Shown here piece by piece: positions 44,233 through 53,038 of a stretch of DNA of 64,000 bases (its first letter is position 1; each line of letters begins with the position of its first letter). A program made the position numbers and the translations under genes. This stretch comes from Granulosicoccaceae bacterium (GTDB taxonomy: Bacteria > Pseudomonadota > Gammaproteobacteria > Granulosicoccales > Granulosicoccaceae): the NCBI GenBank assembly GCA_020629835.1, contig JAHDCO010000004.1, forward strand, positions 1 to 64,000. Reading direction: 5' to 3'. The notes below the pieces were generated by a model. That model was not told the origin of the DNA and did not search any database. It saw only the letters and a program-made list of their open reading frames with translations.

Positions 44233-45221
44233 GCGGCGTCACTCGCAATGGCTGCGCGTTTTTTGCTGTGCGCAAGTAAACCCTCACGAAACCACTTACC
44301 GTCTTCCCAGGCGGTGACTCGCGCACCCAGGCGCTCTTTGTTGCACGGGCCGTTTCCAGCCAGTACCGCATGAAACTCATCCCAGTCAGGGTCGGCAAAA
44401 TCGTAACCTTGCTTCTCCTCATTCCATGCCAGGGTGTCATCGGGTACGGTTAAGCCTAAGTACTCGGCCTGTGGCACCGTTTGATCAACGAACTTCTGTC
44501 GAAGTTCGTCGTTGGTATTCATTTTTATTTTCCACGCCATGGACTGCGCGGAATGCACCGAATTTTTATCGGACGGACCGAACATCATCAGTGATGGGCC
44601 CCAAAAACGATTGAGCGCATCTTGCGCCATGCGTTTCTGTGCGGCCGTACCTTTCGCCATTTTCATCATGATGTGAAAGCCTTGGCGTTGGTGAAAACTC
44701 TCTTCCTTGCAGATACGCACCATGGCTCGCGCGTACGGGCCATAGGAGGTGCGTTGCAGTGGCACCTGGTTCATGATGGCGGCGCCGTCCACTAACCAAC
44801 CCACGGCGCCTATGTCCGCCCAGGTTAATGTGGGGTAGTTGAAGATAGATGAGTATTTGGCTTTACCGCTGTGCAGTTGGTCGAACATTTCATCGCGGCT
44901 GATCCCTAAGGTTTCGGCTGCGCAGTACAGGTACAAGCCGTGTCCGGCTTCGTCTTGAACCTTGGCTAGCAAGATGGCTTTTCGTTCCAACGTCGGCGCT
45001 CGGCTTATCCAATTGCCTTCTGGCAGTTGGCCAACGATCTCTGAATGGGCGTGTTGGCTGATTTGCCGAATCAGGGTTTTGCGGTAGTTGTCCGGCATCC
45101 ATTCCTTAGGTTCGATTTTCTCATCGCGATCGATTCGAGCCTGAAATGCGGCCTCCTGCTCGGACATGTCATCAATCGATTTGACACCGGTTGAGTCGGT
45201 CTTGACCATTTGCGCGTACAT
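44229..45221 (-). CDS. paaA: Phenylacetyl-CoA epoxidase catalytic subunit
   Basis: 330 residues of the di-iron monooxygenase subunit: [20 protein letters not shown] carries the E-x-x-H iron motif, and [18 protein letters not shown] supplies the second. It epoxidises the ring of phenylacetyl-CoA. It heads the paaABCDEZ operon; the promoter at 45325-45353 gives a leader of roughly 95 bases. An alternative start is MVKTDSTG, four codons in. Confidence 0.96.
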   Translation of the reverse strand: MYAQMVKTDSTGVKSIDDMSEQEAAFQARIDRDEKIEPKEWMPDNYRKTLIRQISQHAHSEIVGQLPEGNWISRAPTLERKAILLAKVQDEAGHGLYLYCAAETLGISRDEMFDQLHSGKAKYSSIFNYPTLTWADIGAVGWLVDGAAIMNQVPLQRTSYGPYARAMVRICKEESFHQRQGFHIMMKMAKGTAAQKRMAQDALNRFWGPSLMMFGPSDKNSVHSAQSMAWKIKMNTNDELRQKFVDQTVPQAEYLGLTVPDDTLAWNEEKQGYDFADPDWDEFHAVLAGNGPCNKERLGARVTAWEDGKWFREGLLAHSKKRAAIASDAA

Positions 45222-45324
45222 GACGTCCCCTGGTAGCTGGTTCGCTGAAAATCCATCCTGAGCAGCGGCTGCGATACCTTGCTACCGCGCGCATGAAAGG
45301 ATCTACCTGCAATTTCTAATCACA

Positions 45325-45353
45325 AGCATATCATCGACCAATCGGTCGGTCAA
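45325..45353 (-). promoter_or_regulatory. paaA promoter with an inverted-repeat operator in the spacer
   Basis: On the minus strand TTGACC (-35), 17 bases, TATGCT (-10). The imperfect palindrome GACCGACCGATTGGTC (45336-45351, 12 of 16 positions symmetric) covers the end of the -35 and most of the spacer. The placement is classic for a TetR-type repressor, and the GACCG-type arms resemble reported PaaR sites. Confidence 0.65.
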
Positions 45354-45370
45354 TTAATGGCGTGGGTTTT

Positions 45371-46669
45371 TTAGCCGTCTGATCTTTGATCGATCACGCG
45401 CTTTGCTTTGCCCTGAGAACGTTCCACACCGCCCGGTGCTCTCACATCAATGCGCGTTGATACCCCCACCTGAGCTTTGATCCGCGCCTGTAAAGCATCG
45501 GCCATAGCCGCGCCGTCGCTATCTGAGGTGCCTTCACGCCGTTCAACCGACACCGAGAGCCTGTCCATATGTCCGTCGCGATCAACCACCAATTGGTAGT
45601 GCGGTGCAAGACCCTCCACTTTCAGAACCAGCTCTTCGATTTGGCTCGGAAAGACATTCACGCCCCGTATGATCAGCATGTCGTCCGAGCGCCCGGTGAT
45701 TTTGTCGATACGGCGCATTGAACGGCTGGTTGGTGGTAGCAGTCGCGTCAGGTCTCGTGTGCGGTATCGAATCATTGGCAAGGCTTCTTTGGTTAAGGTG
45801 GTGAAAACCAATTCACCGTATTCGCCTTCAGGCAATACCTCACCGGTTACCGGGTCAATGATTTCCGGGTAAAAATGATCTTCCCAAATGACGGGGCCAT
45901 CTTTGGATTCAATGCATTCGTTGGCAACACCTGGCCCACCGATTTCAGATAAGCCATAGATATCCACGGCGTGCATACCACCACGGGTTTCGATTTCCTC
46001 GCGCATGCTGTCAGTCCACGGTTCAGCGCCGAAGATGCCGATTTCCAATGAAGAGGTTTTCGGATCCATGCCTTCACGTTCCATCTGGTCGAGCACGTTC
46101 AGCATGTAAGACGGGGTGACCATGATGATGCGCGGTTTAAAGTCGCGTATGAGTTGGACTTGTTTTTCGGTTTGACCGCCACTGATCGGTACCACGGTAC
46201 AACCTAATTTCTCCGCGCCATAGTGAGCGCCAAGCCCGCCGGTAAATAAACCGTAGCCGTAGGCGATCTGAATGATGTCGTTTCGCGTTCCGCCGCTGGC
46301 GTGAATGCTGCGCGCCACTAGATGCGCCCAGTTATCAATATCATTTTGGGTATAGGTTACGACCGTAGGCTTACCCGTGGTGCCGCTGGATGCGTGGATA
46401 CGAACCACATCTTCCATCGGAACAGCGGTTAATCCGAACGGGTAGTTAGCTCGCAAGTCATCCTTTAAGGTAAACGGAAAACGTGCAATGTCTTCCAGGT
46501 GTTGCAAGTCGTTTGGCGTTACGCCTATGGCTTTGCACTTATCCTGGAATGGCTGCACACGATCAAAGGCGTGCTGCACTGTTTGTTTTAAGCGCGTGAG
46601 TTGCAGCGCACGAATCTCATCCGTGCTGGCGGTTTCGATGGGGTCAAGCCCTGCGGATGGATTCGTCAT
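45371..46669 (-). CDS. paaK: Phenylacetate--CoA ligase
   Basis: 432 residues, standard PaaK length. AMP loop IHASSGTTGKPTVV at about 91-104, DIYGLSEIGGPGVA, RYRTRDLTRLL and the C-terminal RSDDMLIIRGVNVFPSQIEE. It activates phenylacetate with ATP and CoA, the entry step. It follows paaJ by 17 bp and precedes the paaA promoter, so it closes the upstream paaH-G-J-K operon. Confidence 0.95.
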   Translation of the reverse strand: MTNPSAGLDPIETASTDEIRALQLTRLKQTVQHAFDRVQPFQDKCKAIGVTPNDLQHLEDIARFPFTLKDDLRANYPFGLTAVPMEDVVRIHASSGTTGKPTVVTYTQNDIDNWAHLVARSIHASGGTRNDIIQIAYGYGLFTGGLGAHYGAEKLGCTVVPISGGQTEKQVQLIRDFKPRIIMVTPSYMLNVLDQMEREGMDPKTSSLEIGIFGAEPWTDSMREEIETRGGMHAVDIYGLSEIGGPGVANECIESKDGPVIWEDHFYPEIIDPVTGEVLPEGEYGELVFTTLTKEALPMIRYRTRDLTRLLPPTSRSMRRIDKITGRSDDMLIIRGVNVFPSQIEELVLKVEGLAPHYQLVVDRDGHMDRLSVSVERREGTSDSDGAAMADALQARIKAQVGVSTRIDVRAPGGVERSQGKAKRVIDQRSDG

Positions 46670-46686
46670 GGCGTTTGTCCTTACTG

Positions 46687-47892
46687 TTAAACACGCTCAA
46701 GAAGTAGAGCAACACCCTGCCCGACTCCTACGCACATGGTGCACAGTGCGTAGCGTAACGTGTGGCGTTGCAATTGTGCAGTGGCTGTTAAGGCCAGCCT
46801 CGCACCGCTCATTCCCAACGGGTGTCCCAACGCAATGGCACCGCCCTGAGGGTTTACAAAGGGTGCATCGTCGTCAATACCCAAGGCCCTGAGCACCGCT
46901 AAGCCTTGTGCGGCAAACGCTTCGTTTAATTCGATGAGGTCAATATCACTAAGCGATAACCCCGTTCGTGCTAATACCTTGCGGGTTGCCGGCTCTGGCC
47001 CGATGCCCATAATCCGCGGTTCCACACCCGCGCTGGCCATTGACAAGATTCTCGCTCTGGGTGTCAATCCATGGCGTTGCACGGCGGCATCGGACGCTAC
47101 AATTAACGCACAAGCACCATCGTTAACACCGGATGCATTGCCAGCGGTGACGGATAAATCCGGCCCGTTAATACCGCGAAGTTTTGCTAACGATTCCAGG
47201 GTGGTGCTGGCCCTCGGGTGTTCATCAGTGTCTACCACTAGGTCTTCTTTGCGTTTTTGCGGCACGCGAACCGGCACGATTTCATCGTTGAAATAGCCAG
47301 CATGAGTCGCTTCCGCACAGCGCTGTTGACTGCGTAACGCAAACAGATCCTGATCCTCTCGACTGATGTGAAATTGTTCGGCCACATTGTCAGCGGTTTC
47401 AGGCATAGAGTCGCAACCAAACTTTGATTGAATAGCTGGGTTAATAAATCGCCAGCCGATGGTGGTATCAAAAATAACGGCGTTGCGAGAAAAAGCGGTG
47501 TCACTTTTTCCTTGTACAAAGGGTGCCCGTGACATGCTTTCCACACCACCGGCAATCATTAAATCGGCATCACCGGCCTTAATAGCACGGGCGGCCATGC
47601 CAACGGCATCAAGCCCTGAACCACACAAGCGATTGATGGTGGTTCCCGCCACGGTATCGGGCAGGCCGGACAAGAGCGCAGCCATTCGGGCCACGTTGCG
47701 GTTATCTTCACCGGCCTGGTTGGCACAGCCGTAAATAACATCGTCCACACTCGCCCAATCGACCCCGCCGTTACGGCGTACGAGCTCCGCTATTGGAATA
47801 GCGGCTAAATCGTCGGTGCGTACCGACGATAGCGCGCCAGCGTAGCGACCAATCGGGGTTCTCACCGCATCACAGATAAAGGCATCAGTCAT
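46687..47892 (-). CDS. paaJ: 3-oxoadipyl-CoA/3-oxo-5,6-dehydrosuberyl-CoA thiolase
   Basis: 401 residues of a degradative thiolase: nucleophile Cys90 in NRLCGSGLDAV, His357 in IALGHPLGMSG, Cys387 in CTMCVGVGQG, and the N-terminal DAFICDAVRTPIGRYAGAL typical of PaaJ/PcaF. It cleaves 3-oxoadipyl-CoA to succinyl-CoA and acetyl-CoA, a step shared by the paa and box routes. 24 bp after paaG. Confidence 0.94.
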   Translation of the reverse strand: MTDAFICDAVRTPIGRYAGALSSVRTDDLAAIPIAELVRRNGGVDWASVDDVIYGCANQAGEDNRNVARMAALLSGLPDTVAGTTINRLCGSGLDAVGMAARAIKAGDADLMIAGGVESMSRAPFVQGKSDTAFSRNAVIFDTTIGWRFINPAIQSKFGCDSMPETADNVAEQFHISREDQDLFALRSQQRCAEATHAGYFNDEIVPVRVPQKRKEDLVVDTDEHPRASTTLESLAKLRGINGPDLSVTAGNASGVNDGACALIVASDAAVQRHGLTPRARILSMASAGVEPRIMGIGPEPATRKVLARTGLSLSDIDLIELNEAFAAQGLAVLRALGIDDDAPFVNPQGGAIALGHPLGMSGARLALTATAQLQRHTLRYALCTMCVGVGQGVALLLERV

Positions 47893-47916
47893 GGTTCATT
47901 GTCTCGCTACGGTGTG

Positions 47917-48708
47917 TCATTTGCCTGAAAAGTTCGGCGAACGTTTCTCCATAAACGCCGCTACCCCTTCTCGGTAATCGCTTGATTTGCCGGCTTCGCG
48001 TTGAAGAGAACATTCGAGCGCCATTTGTTCTTCAAGCGTATGGTTCGCAGAAGCATAAATGGCGTGCTTGATCTTTGCGAGCCCGCTGGTCGGTTGTCGA
48101 GCCAAATGTTCTGCTAATGTACGAACACTCTCTGACAGAGCATCATCGTTAACCACTTGCCAGATCATGCCCCAACTGGCGGCTTGTTCAGCGCTGATTT
48201 TATCCCCCAGCATCGCAAGGCCCATGGCTCTTGGGGTTCCCACGGCGCGAGGTAGATGCCAGGTACCTCCCGAATCGGGCACCAGGCCCAAACGGCAGAA
48301 TGCCTGTACGAAGCTAGCGCTGCGCGCTGCCATGACTAAATCACACGCCAAGGCGATGTTCGCTCCGGCGCCTGCGGCGACACCATTCACGGCACAGACT
48401 ACTGGCAAGGGCAACGCTTTTAAGCGCGCGATCATCGGGTTGTACCACTGCTCTAACGACTCGCCTAAATCGGGCGCTTCCGCATTTGCTGAGACGTGAC
48501 GGTCAGACAAATCCTGGCCGGCGCAGAACGCACGACCTGAGCCGGTGATGACCAACACGCGAGCGCTTGAATCCGGTTTCTCGAGTTCGTCTAACAATGC
48601 ACTCATGCGCTGATGCATCGCTACGTTAAAGCTGTTTAATTTGTCAGGCCGGTTAAAGGTCAGTGTCGCAACATTTCCTGTGAGGTCGAAAAGAATGGAT
48701 TCAGACAT
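47917..48708 (-). CDS. paaG: Enoyl-CoA isomerase/hydratase (1,2-epoxyphenylacetyl-CoA isomerase)
   Basis: 263 residues of the crotonase family: LTFNRPDKLNSFNVAMHQRM, GRAFCAGQDLSDR (oxyanion loop), AVNGVAAGAGANIALACD and GLVPDSGGTWHLPR. The aspartate in LVPDSGG is where PaaG-type isomerases keep an acid in place of the hydratase glutamate. It converts the ring epoxide to oxepin-CoA and also shifts double bonds. Located between the fused hydratase/dehydrogenase and paaJ. Confidence 0.93.
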   Translation of the reverse strand: MSESILFDLTGNVATLTFNRPDKLNSFNVAMHQRMSALLDELEKPDSSARVLVITGSGRAFCAGQDLSDRHVSANAEAPDLGESLEQWYNPMIARLKALPLPVVCAVNGVAAGAGANIALACDLVMAARSASFVQAFCRLGLVPDSGGTWHLPRAVGTPRAMGLAMLGDKISAEQAASWGMIWQVVNDDALSESVRTLAEHLARQPTSGLAKIKHAIYASANHTLEEQMALECSLQREAGKSSDYREGVAAFMEKRSPNFSGK

Positions 48709-48727
48709 GGTTTGCGATTCTCAGAAG

Positions 48728-50782
48728 CTATTGATCAGCAATGGATGCATCGGACTCAGCGCAGCGCAATAGCCATGGGGATACTTTCCAGGCAACCGGA
48801 TCCTCGGTTTCCAATTGCTGCAGTTGGCTTACTATTGCCTCCGCGCCCAGACTGTCGGCGTAGTGCATTAACCCGCCGCGCCAACGTGGAAAGCCATAGC
48901 CATTCACCGTAACCAAATCGATATCGGATGCCGATTGCGCAATGCCTTCATCCAGTATATCCGCCGCTTCATTGATCATCGCCAGCACCAGGCGACGACG
49001 AATCTCATCGGCTGAGTATTCCGTTCGAGTCACTCCGGCGAAATGCGCTTCTTCTAACGCTAAGTCGGCAACGATAGGGTCTTCAATCTTGTTCTTGCCA
49101 TCGGGGTAACGATACCAACCGGCACCGGTTTTACGACCAAGTTTGCCAAGTTCTATCATCCGGTCGGCGATGGGGATGTAACGTCGGTTCGGATCGCGCG
49201 TGGCGTCTTGACGTCGGCGGTTGGCGAATGCGATATCTAATCCGGATAAGTCTTGCGCCTCATAAGGCCCCATCGCGTACCCAAATTCCACCATGGCTTC
49301 ATCAACTTCCCAGGGTGTTGAGCCATCCATAAACACGGTGTCGGCTGCTTCGCGATAGCGTGCAAGCAGTCTATTGCCAATAAAACCATCACAAACCCCC
49401 GCAAGCACAGGAATTTTGCGAAGTGTTTTCGCCAGTGCGTAACCGGTAGCCAGAGCGGTGTCGCTGGTATGCTCGCCACGCACGATTTCCAGCAGTTTCA
49501 TAATGTGTGCAGGTGCGAAGAAATGCAGACCCATCAGCCGGCTCGGGTCTTTAAGGCAATCTGCCATTTCATTGATGTTGAGATAGGACGTATTCGTACT
49601 GAGTATGGCTGAGTCGTCCAAAACGGCTTCAAGTTGGGTGAGTACGTCTCGCTTGACCGCCATATCCTCAAACGCCGCTTCTATGGCAAGACTTGCACCG
49701 GCTGCCTGCGTGTATTCATCACTGGCATTGAAGCGTTGCCTGCAAGCGATAGCCTCGGCGTCGGTAATTAATCCTCTGGTATTACTTGCGTTAATGAGGT
49801 TCTCTACGCGCTCTGTTGCACCTTTGACTGCTGCATCGTCTGTTTCAATTAAGGTGACTGCGTAATGTTTATTTAATAAAGCGTAAGCTATGCCCGCGCC
49901 CATGGTGCCGCCACCAACGACCGCAATATGTTCTAAAGGCAGCGGTGCAGCGCTTAGGCTGGCCGGTGCTTTAGCTGCACGTTCATTGAAAAAACAGTGG
50001 CGTAACGCTTTGGCCTGCGGCCCGGATTTGAGCGATAGGAACGCTGCGCGTTCGTCTGTCAGTGCGTCGTGAAAGTCTCGGTTCAAACCCTCGCGAATAC
50101 AGTTTATAGCGACGATAGGCGCGACTTGTTGTGGCATTTTGCGGGCAACAGTTTTTTCTGTTGCTTCAAACAGTTCAGTATCAATCGCGGGTGATGGCAA
50201 TTCCCAAGTGGGTACCATGCAGCCGAGCTCTTCTGTGTTTACCATGTACGCAGCCTCTATCGGGTCATCGTCGACTGCGTGTATCCAGTGCGCATCCAGT
50301 GCTGCATGAGCGTTCATCGGTTTGCCGCCAGTGATTAACGCTAAGGCGGTTTCAAGACCCACCAATCGAGGTAAACGCAAGGTTCCCCCGGCACCCGGAA
50401 TTACACCTAACGTAACTTCAGGTAATCCTAATGCCGCCTGTGGTGAGGCGATGCGCATTCGGCAGGCCATGGCGATTTCTGCACCGCCGCCAAGCGCTAC
50501 CCCGTTAATGGCAGCAATCCAAGGCACAAAGCTCTCATCAATGGCGTTCAACACATCCGGTAAATGCGGTTCCATCGGTGCCGCGTCGAATTCTTTCGCA
50601 TCAGCACCGGCGGCAAACGTGCGCCCCTTGCCGGTAACGATGACCCGAGTCAGCATAGCCGCTTCTGCCCAGTCCACCGCCTCCAATAACCCTTGGCGAA
50701 CCGCTTGGTTGATGGCGTTAACGGGTGGATTATCTATTTCAACGTAACCTACGTTGTCTTCAATGCGTCGTAATACGCTCAT
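48728..50782 (-). CDS. paaH: Fused enoyl-CoA hydratase / 3-hydroxyacyl-CoA dehydrogenase
   Basis: 684 residues. N-terminal crotonase domain ~1-190 (GRTFAAGADAKEFD, INGVALGGGAEIAMACRM, LGVIPGAGGTLRLPR), linker, Rossmann domain from ~300 (IAVVGGGTMGAGIAYALL), SNTSYLNINEM, LHFFAPAHIMKLLEIVRG, then two 3HCDH C-terminal domains (NRLLARYREAA, GYAMGPYEAQDLSG). The order is that of FadB/FadJ-like proteins. As no separate paaF is present, this one protein could hydrate 2,3-dehydroadipyl-CoA and oxidise the resulting alcohol. Heads the lower-pathway block paaH-G-J-K. Confidence 0.9.
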   Translation of the reverse strand: MSVLRRIEDNVGYVEIDNPPVNAINQAVRQGLLEAVDWAEAAMLTRVIVTGKGRTFAAGADAKEFDAAPMEPHLPDVLNAIDESFVPWIAAINGVALGGGAEIAMACRMRIASPQAALGLPEVTLGVIPGAGGTLRLPRLVGLETALALITGGKPMNAHAALDAHWIHAVDDDPIEAAYMVNTEELGCMVPTWELPSPAIDTELFEATEKTVARKMPQQVAPIVAINCIREGLNRDFHDALTDERAAFLSLKSGPQAKALRHCFFNERAAKAPASLSAAPLPLEHIAVVGGGTMGAGIAYALLNKHYAVTLIETDDAAVKGATERVENLINASNTRGLITDAEAIACRQRFNASDEYTQAAGASLAIEAAFEDMAVKRDVLTQLEAVLDDSAILSTNTSYLNINEMADCLKDPSRLMGLHFFAPAHIMKLLEIVRGEHTSDTALATGYALAKTLRKIPVLAGVCDGFIGNRLLARYREAADTVFMDGSTPWEVDEAMVEFGYAMGPYEAQDLSGLDIAFANRRRQDATRDPNRRYIPIADRMIELGKLGRKTGAGWYRYPDGKNKIEDPIVADLALEEAHFAGVTRTEYSADEIRRRLVLAMINEAADILDEGIAQSASDIDLVTVNGYGFPRWRGGLMHYADSLGAEAIVSQLQQLETEDPVAWKVSPWLLRCAESDASIADQ

Positions 50783-50873
50783 ACAGGGTTACCTTAAGAG
50801 AGTGCGATGCCTGAGTGATACGTCTTTTGAATAAAGCGTTCATCAGTAAAACGTCCATCACGATAGGCTATTG

Positions 50874-51770
50874 CTACGACGCATTCAATAACTGATGCGT
50901 TTCGATAAGTTTTGAAAGCTCAGATACGCTGGTCTCTACACCTTTGTGGCTTGTGTCCAGTGAATAATCGGCTTGTGCATAGAGTGCCTCACGCGTTTTT
51001 AATAAGTGCTTAAGCTGAGTCATGGCTTGCGGGTTACCGGCCATGGGACGAAGGTCGCCTTGCGCACGCACGCGATCCATATGTTCGTTGGATGACGCTT
51101 TTACCCATACAGTATGAAATCGCCGCAGAACCGTATTGAAGGTTTCCTTTTCAGAAACTAAACCACCGGCAACAGCGAATACGGCACGCTGGTGTGCGGC
51201 GATGAGAGTGAACAGTGTATCGGCTTCAAGCTGCCGGTAACCATCATGACCGTACAACGCAATGATTTCACCAACGGGCATCCCCGCGCCTTTGGCAATT
51301 TCTTCGTTTAACTCTATAAACGGTGCATCGAAATGATCACCAATGCGCGCACCTAAGGTGGATTTACCCGCACCGCGCAAGCCAACTAAGCACAAACGAC
51401 AGGCTTTTTCTTTCCGTTTTTCGGCCGGGTCTAGAAGCTGCAGGGCACGTGCTCGTGTTTGTGCATCGGCTTTATAAAACAGGGTAATCAGTTGGCGTAA
51501 CTCGCGAGCGTCTACGTCTCGTTCGTCTAAAAAGTAATCGATGGGTGTTTTAAGTGCGTTGGATAGTTTTTTTAACAAACCAATCGAAATGTTGCCATCG
51601 CCACCTTCTAACGTGGCTAAATACCGTGGCGATACGCCCGAGCGTTCCGATAACTCACGACGCGATAAGCGCTGTGCTTTGCGCGTATCCATCACTCGAA
51701 CACCCACTTGACGGTTAAGCTCCGTGACAACGCTGTCGGCTTCGTCTTTGGTGTGTTTGCGCTGCTCCAT
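50874..51770 (-). CDS. boxR: BzdR/BoxR-type regulator: HTH fused to shikimate-kinase-like domain
   Basis: 298 residues. XRE-type HTH at ~25-80 (RLSRRELSERSGVSPRYLATLEGGDGNISIGLLKKLSNAL), a short linker, then a P-loop shikimate-kinase-like domain from ~125 (GLRGAGKSTLG at 130-140, PFIELNEEIAKGAGM, AVAGGLVSEKETF). This pairing is specific to BzdR/BoxR regulators, which repress benzoate-degradation genes and respond to benzoyl-CoA via the kinase-like domain. It starts one base after the boxA stop, so it is co-transcribed with the genes it probably controls. Confidence 0.93.
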   Translation of the reverse strand: MEQRKHTKDEADSVVTELNRQVGVRVMDTRKAQRLSRRELSERSGVSPRYLATLEGGDGNISIGLLKKLSNALKTPIDYFLDERDVDARELRQLITLFYKADAQTRARALQLLDPAEKRKEKACRLCLVGLRGAGKSTLGARIGDHFDAPFIELNEEIAKGAGMPVGEIIALYGHDGYRQLEADTLFTLIAAHQRAVFAVAGGLVSEKETFNTVLRRFHTVWVKASSNEHMDRVRAQGDLRPMAGNPQAMTQLKHLLKTREALYAQADYSLDTSHKGVETSVSELSKLIETHQLLNAS

Positions 51771-51771
51771 G

Positions 51772-52977
51772 TTAGTAGGTCTCTACATGGTATCGGCCTT
51801 CCTCTCGCAATGTGTCACGTAAGGACGGCCATGATTGCCCCATGGAATCGCTAATTGCCGTAAAGGCTTCTTCAACGCCTGCTTCCATGGCTTTCAATCC
51901 ACAGATGTACACATAGGTGTTTGGGTCTTGAAGCATATCCGCCACTAACGCGTGCTGCTGCCGCATTCGATGTTGCACGTACTCTTTTTCGCCCGCTCCG
52001 GTTCGACTAAACACCAGATGTTTATCCAGAATATTGTCGGGCACTTTGTTGAGCGGTCCAAAGTAAGGCAGGCTGTCAGGCGTGCGAGCACCGAAGAACA
52101 TCACCATCGTGGGAGCTGTTGCCGCAACAGTGCGTTGTCTTGCCATGGTAAACGCACGCATTGGGGCAGCACCGGTGCCTGTGCAAATCATCAATAACCG
52201 AGCTTGTTCATGGGTAGGCATTAGGAAGGTTGCGCCAAACGGGCCGGTTACATTGACTTCGTCACCAATGTTCAGGTCACACAGGTAGTTTGAACAAACG
52301 CCCGCTTCCTCACGTTTAACCGTGAGTGACACGTTGTGATAACCCGCACGTTCACCGTCTTTCGGGCTAGAGACTGAATATAACCTCGGTAAATGCGCTT
52401 TGCCTGCAGCGTCTACACCGGGTGCCAGGATGCCGACCGACTGCCCTTCCAACACAGGAAAAGGTGTGCCCTGAAAGTCGAGCACAATGTGTCGCACATC
52501 AGAATCGGACTGCTCGTCGGTGATTCGGTAGTTGCCCTGCACCACGGCGGTTGCGGGGGCGCCCAGGTTGTGTAAATTGATGGTGGGTTTGGCTGCGGTG
52601 TCGGGTGCGCGTGACGCGCCGCCGGCACCCTTATGTGCCTCAGCGAGTAAGGCAGCAACCGGATCAAGCTCATCAGCGCCGGTTGAATCCTCACTGGCCG
52701 CTTCAGTGTTTGATAGGGCTATGTCTTCTTGTTCCGGAAGCTCAAGCCATTCAAATTGTTCTTCCAATGAATACGGGGTGTTGACCACGCGCCATTCATC
52801 AATCGATCCCGTCGGGCATACCGGTATGCAATCCATACAGTGATTACATTTGTCCGCGTTCACAACCACGTTGTTGTCGTCGTGTTCAATCGCCTCTATC
52901 GGGCAGGTCATTTCACAGGTGTAACACCGAATACAGATCTCAGGATCAATAAGGTGCTGCTTTAGCGGGCTGTTCAT
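51772..52977 (-). CDS. boxA: Benzoyl-CoA 2,3-epoxidase reductase subunit
   Basis: 401 residues from ATG 52977, chosen because GGAG lies seven bases upstream; the frame is open nine codons further. Two 4Fe-4S clusters at the N-terminus (CIRCYTCEMTCP, CNHCMDCIPVCP), a ~100-residue linker, then a ferredoxin-NADP-reductase-like part (RLYSVSSP, CSNYLCDL, MICTGTGAAPMRAF, YICGLKAME). It delivers electrons from NADPH to BoxB. 61 bp after boxB. Confidence 0.95.
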   Translation of the reverse strand: MNSPLKQHLIDPEICIRCYTCEMTCPIEAIEHDDNNVVVNADKCNHCMDCIPVCPTGSIDEWRVVNTPYSLEEQFEWLELPEQEDIALSNTEAASEDSTGADELDPVAALLAEAHKGAGGASRAPDTAAKPTINLHNLGAPATAVVQGNYRITDEQSDSDVRHIVLDFQGTPFPVLEGQSVGILAPGVDAAGKAHLPRLYSVSSPKDGERAGYHNVSLTVKREEAGVCSNYLCDLNIGDEVNVTGPFGATFLMPTHEQARLLMICTGTGAAPMRAFTMARQRTVAATAPTMVMFFGARTPDSLPYFGPLNKVPDNILDKHLVFSRTGAGEKEYVQHRMRQQHALVADMLQDPNTYVYICGLKAMEAGVEEAFTAISDSMGQSWPSLRDTLREEGRYHVETY

Positions 52978-53038
52978 GCGGTCTCCGAGCGGCGAATAAT
53001 GCAAAGGTTGGTGGGGGGGGTTACCCTCCCCGAACCGT

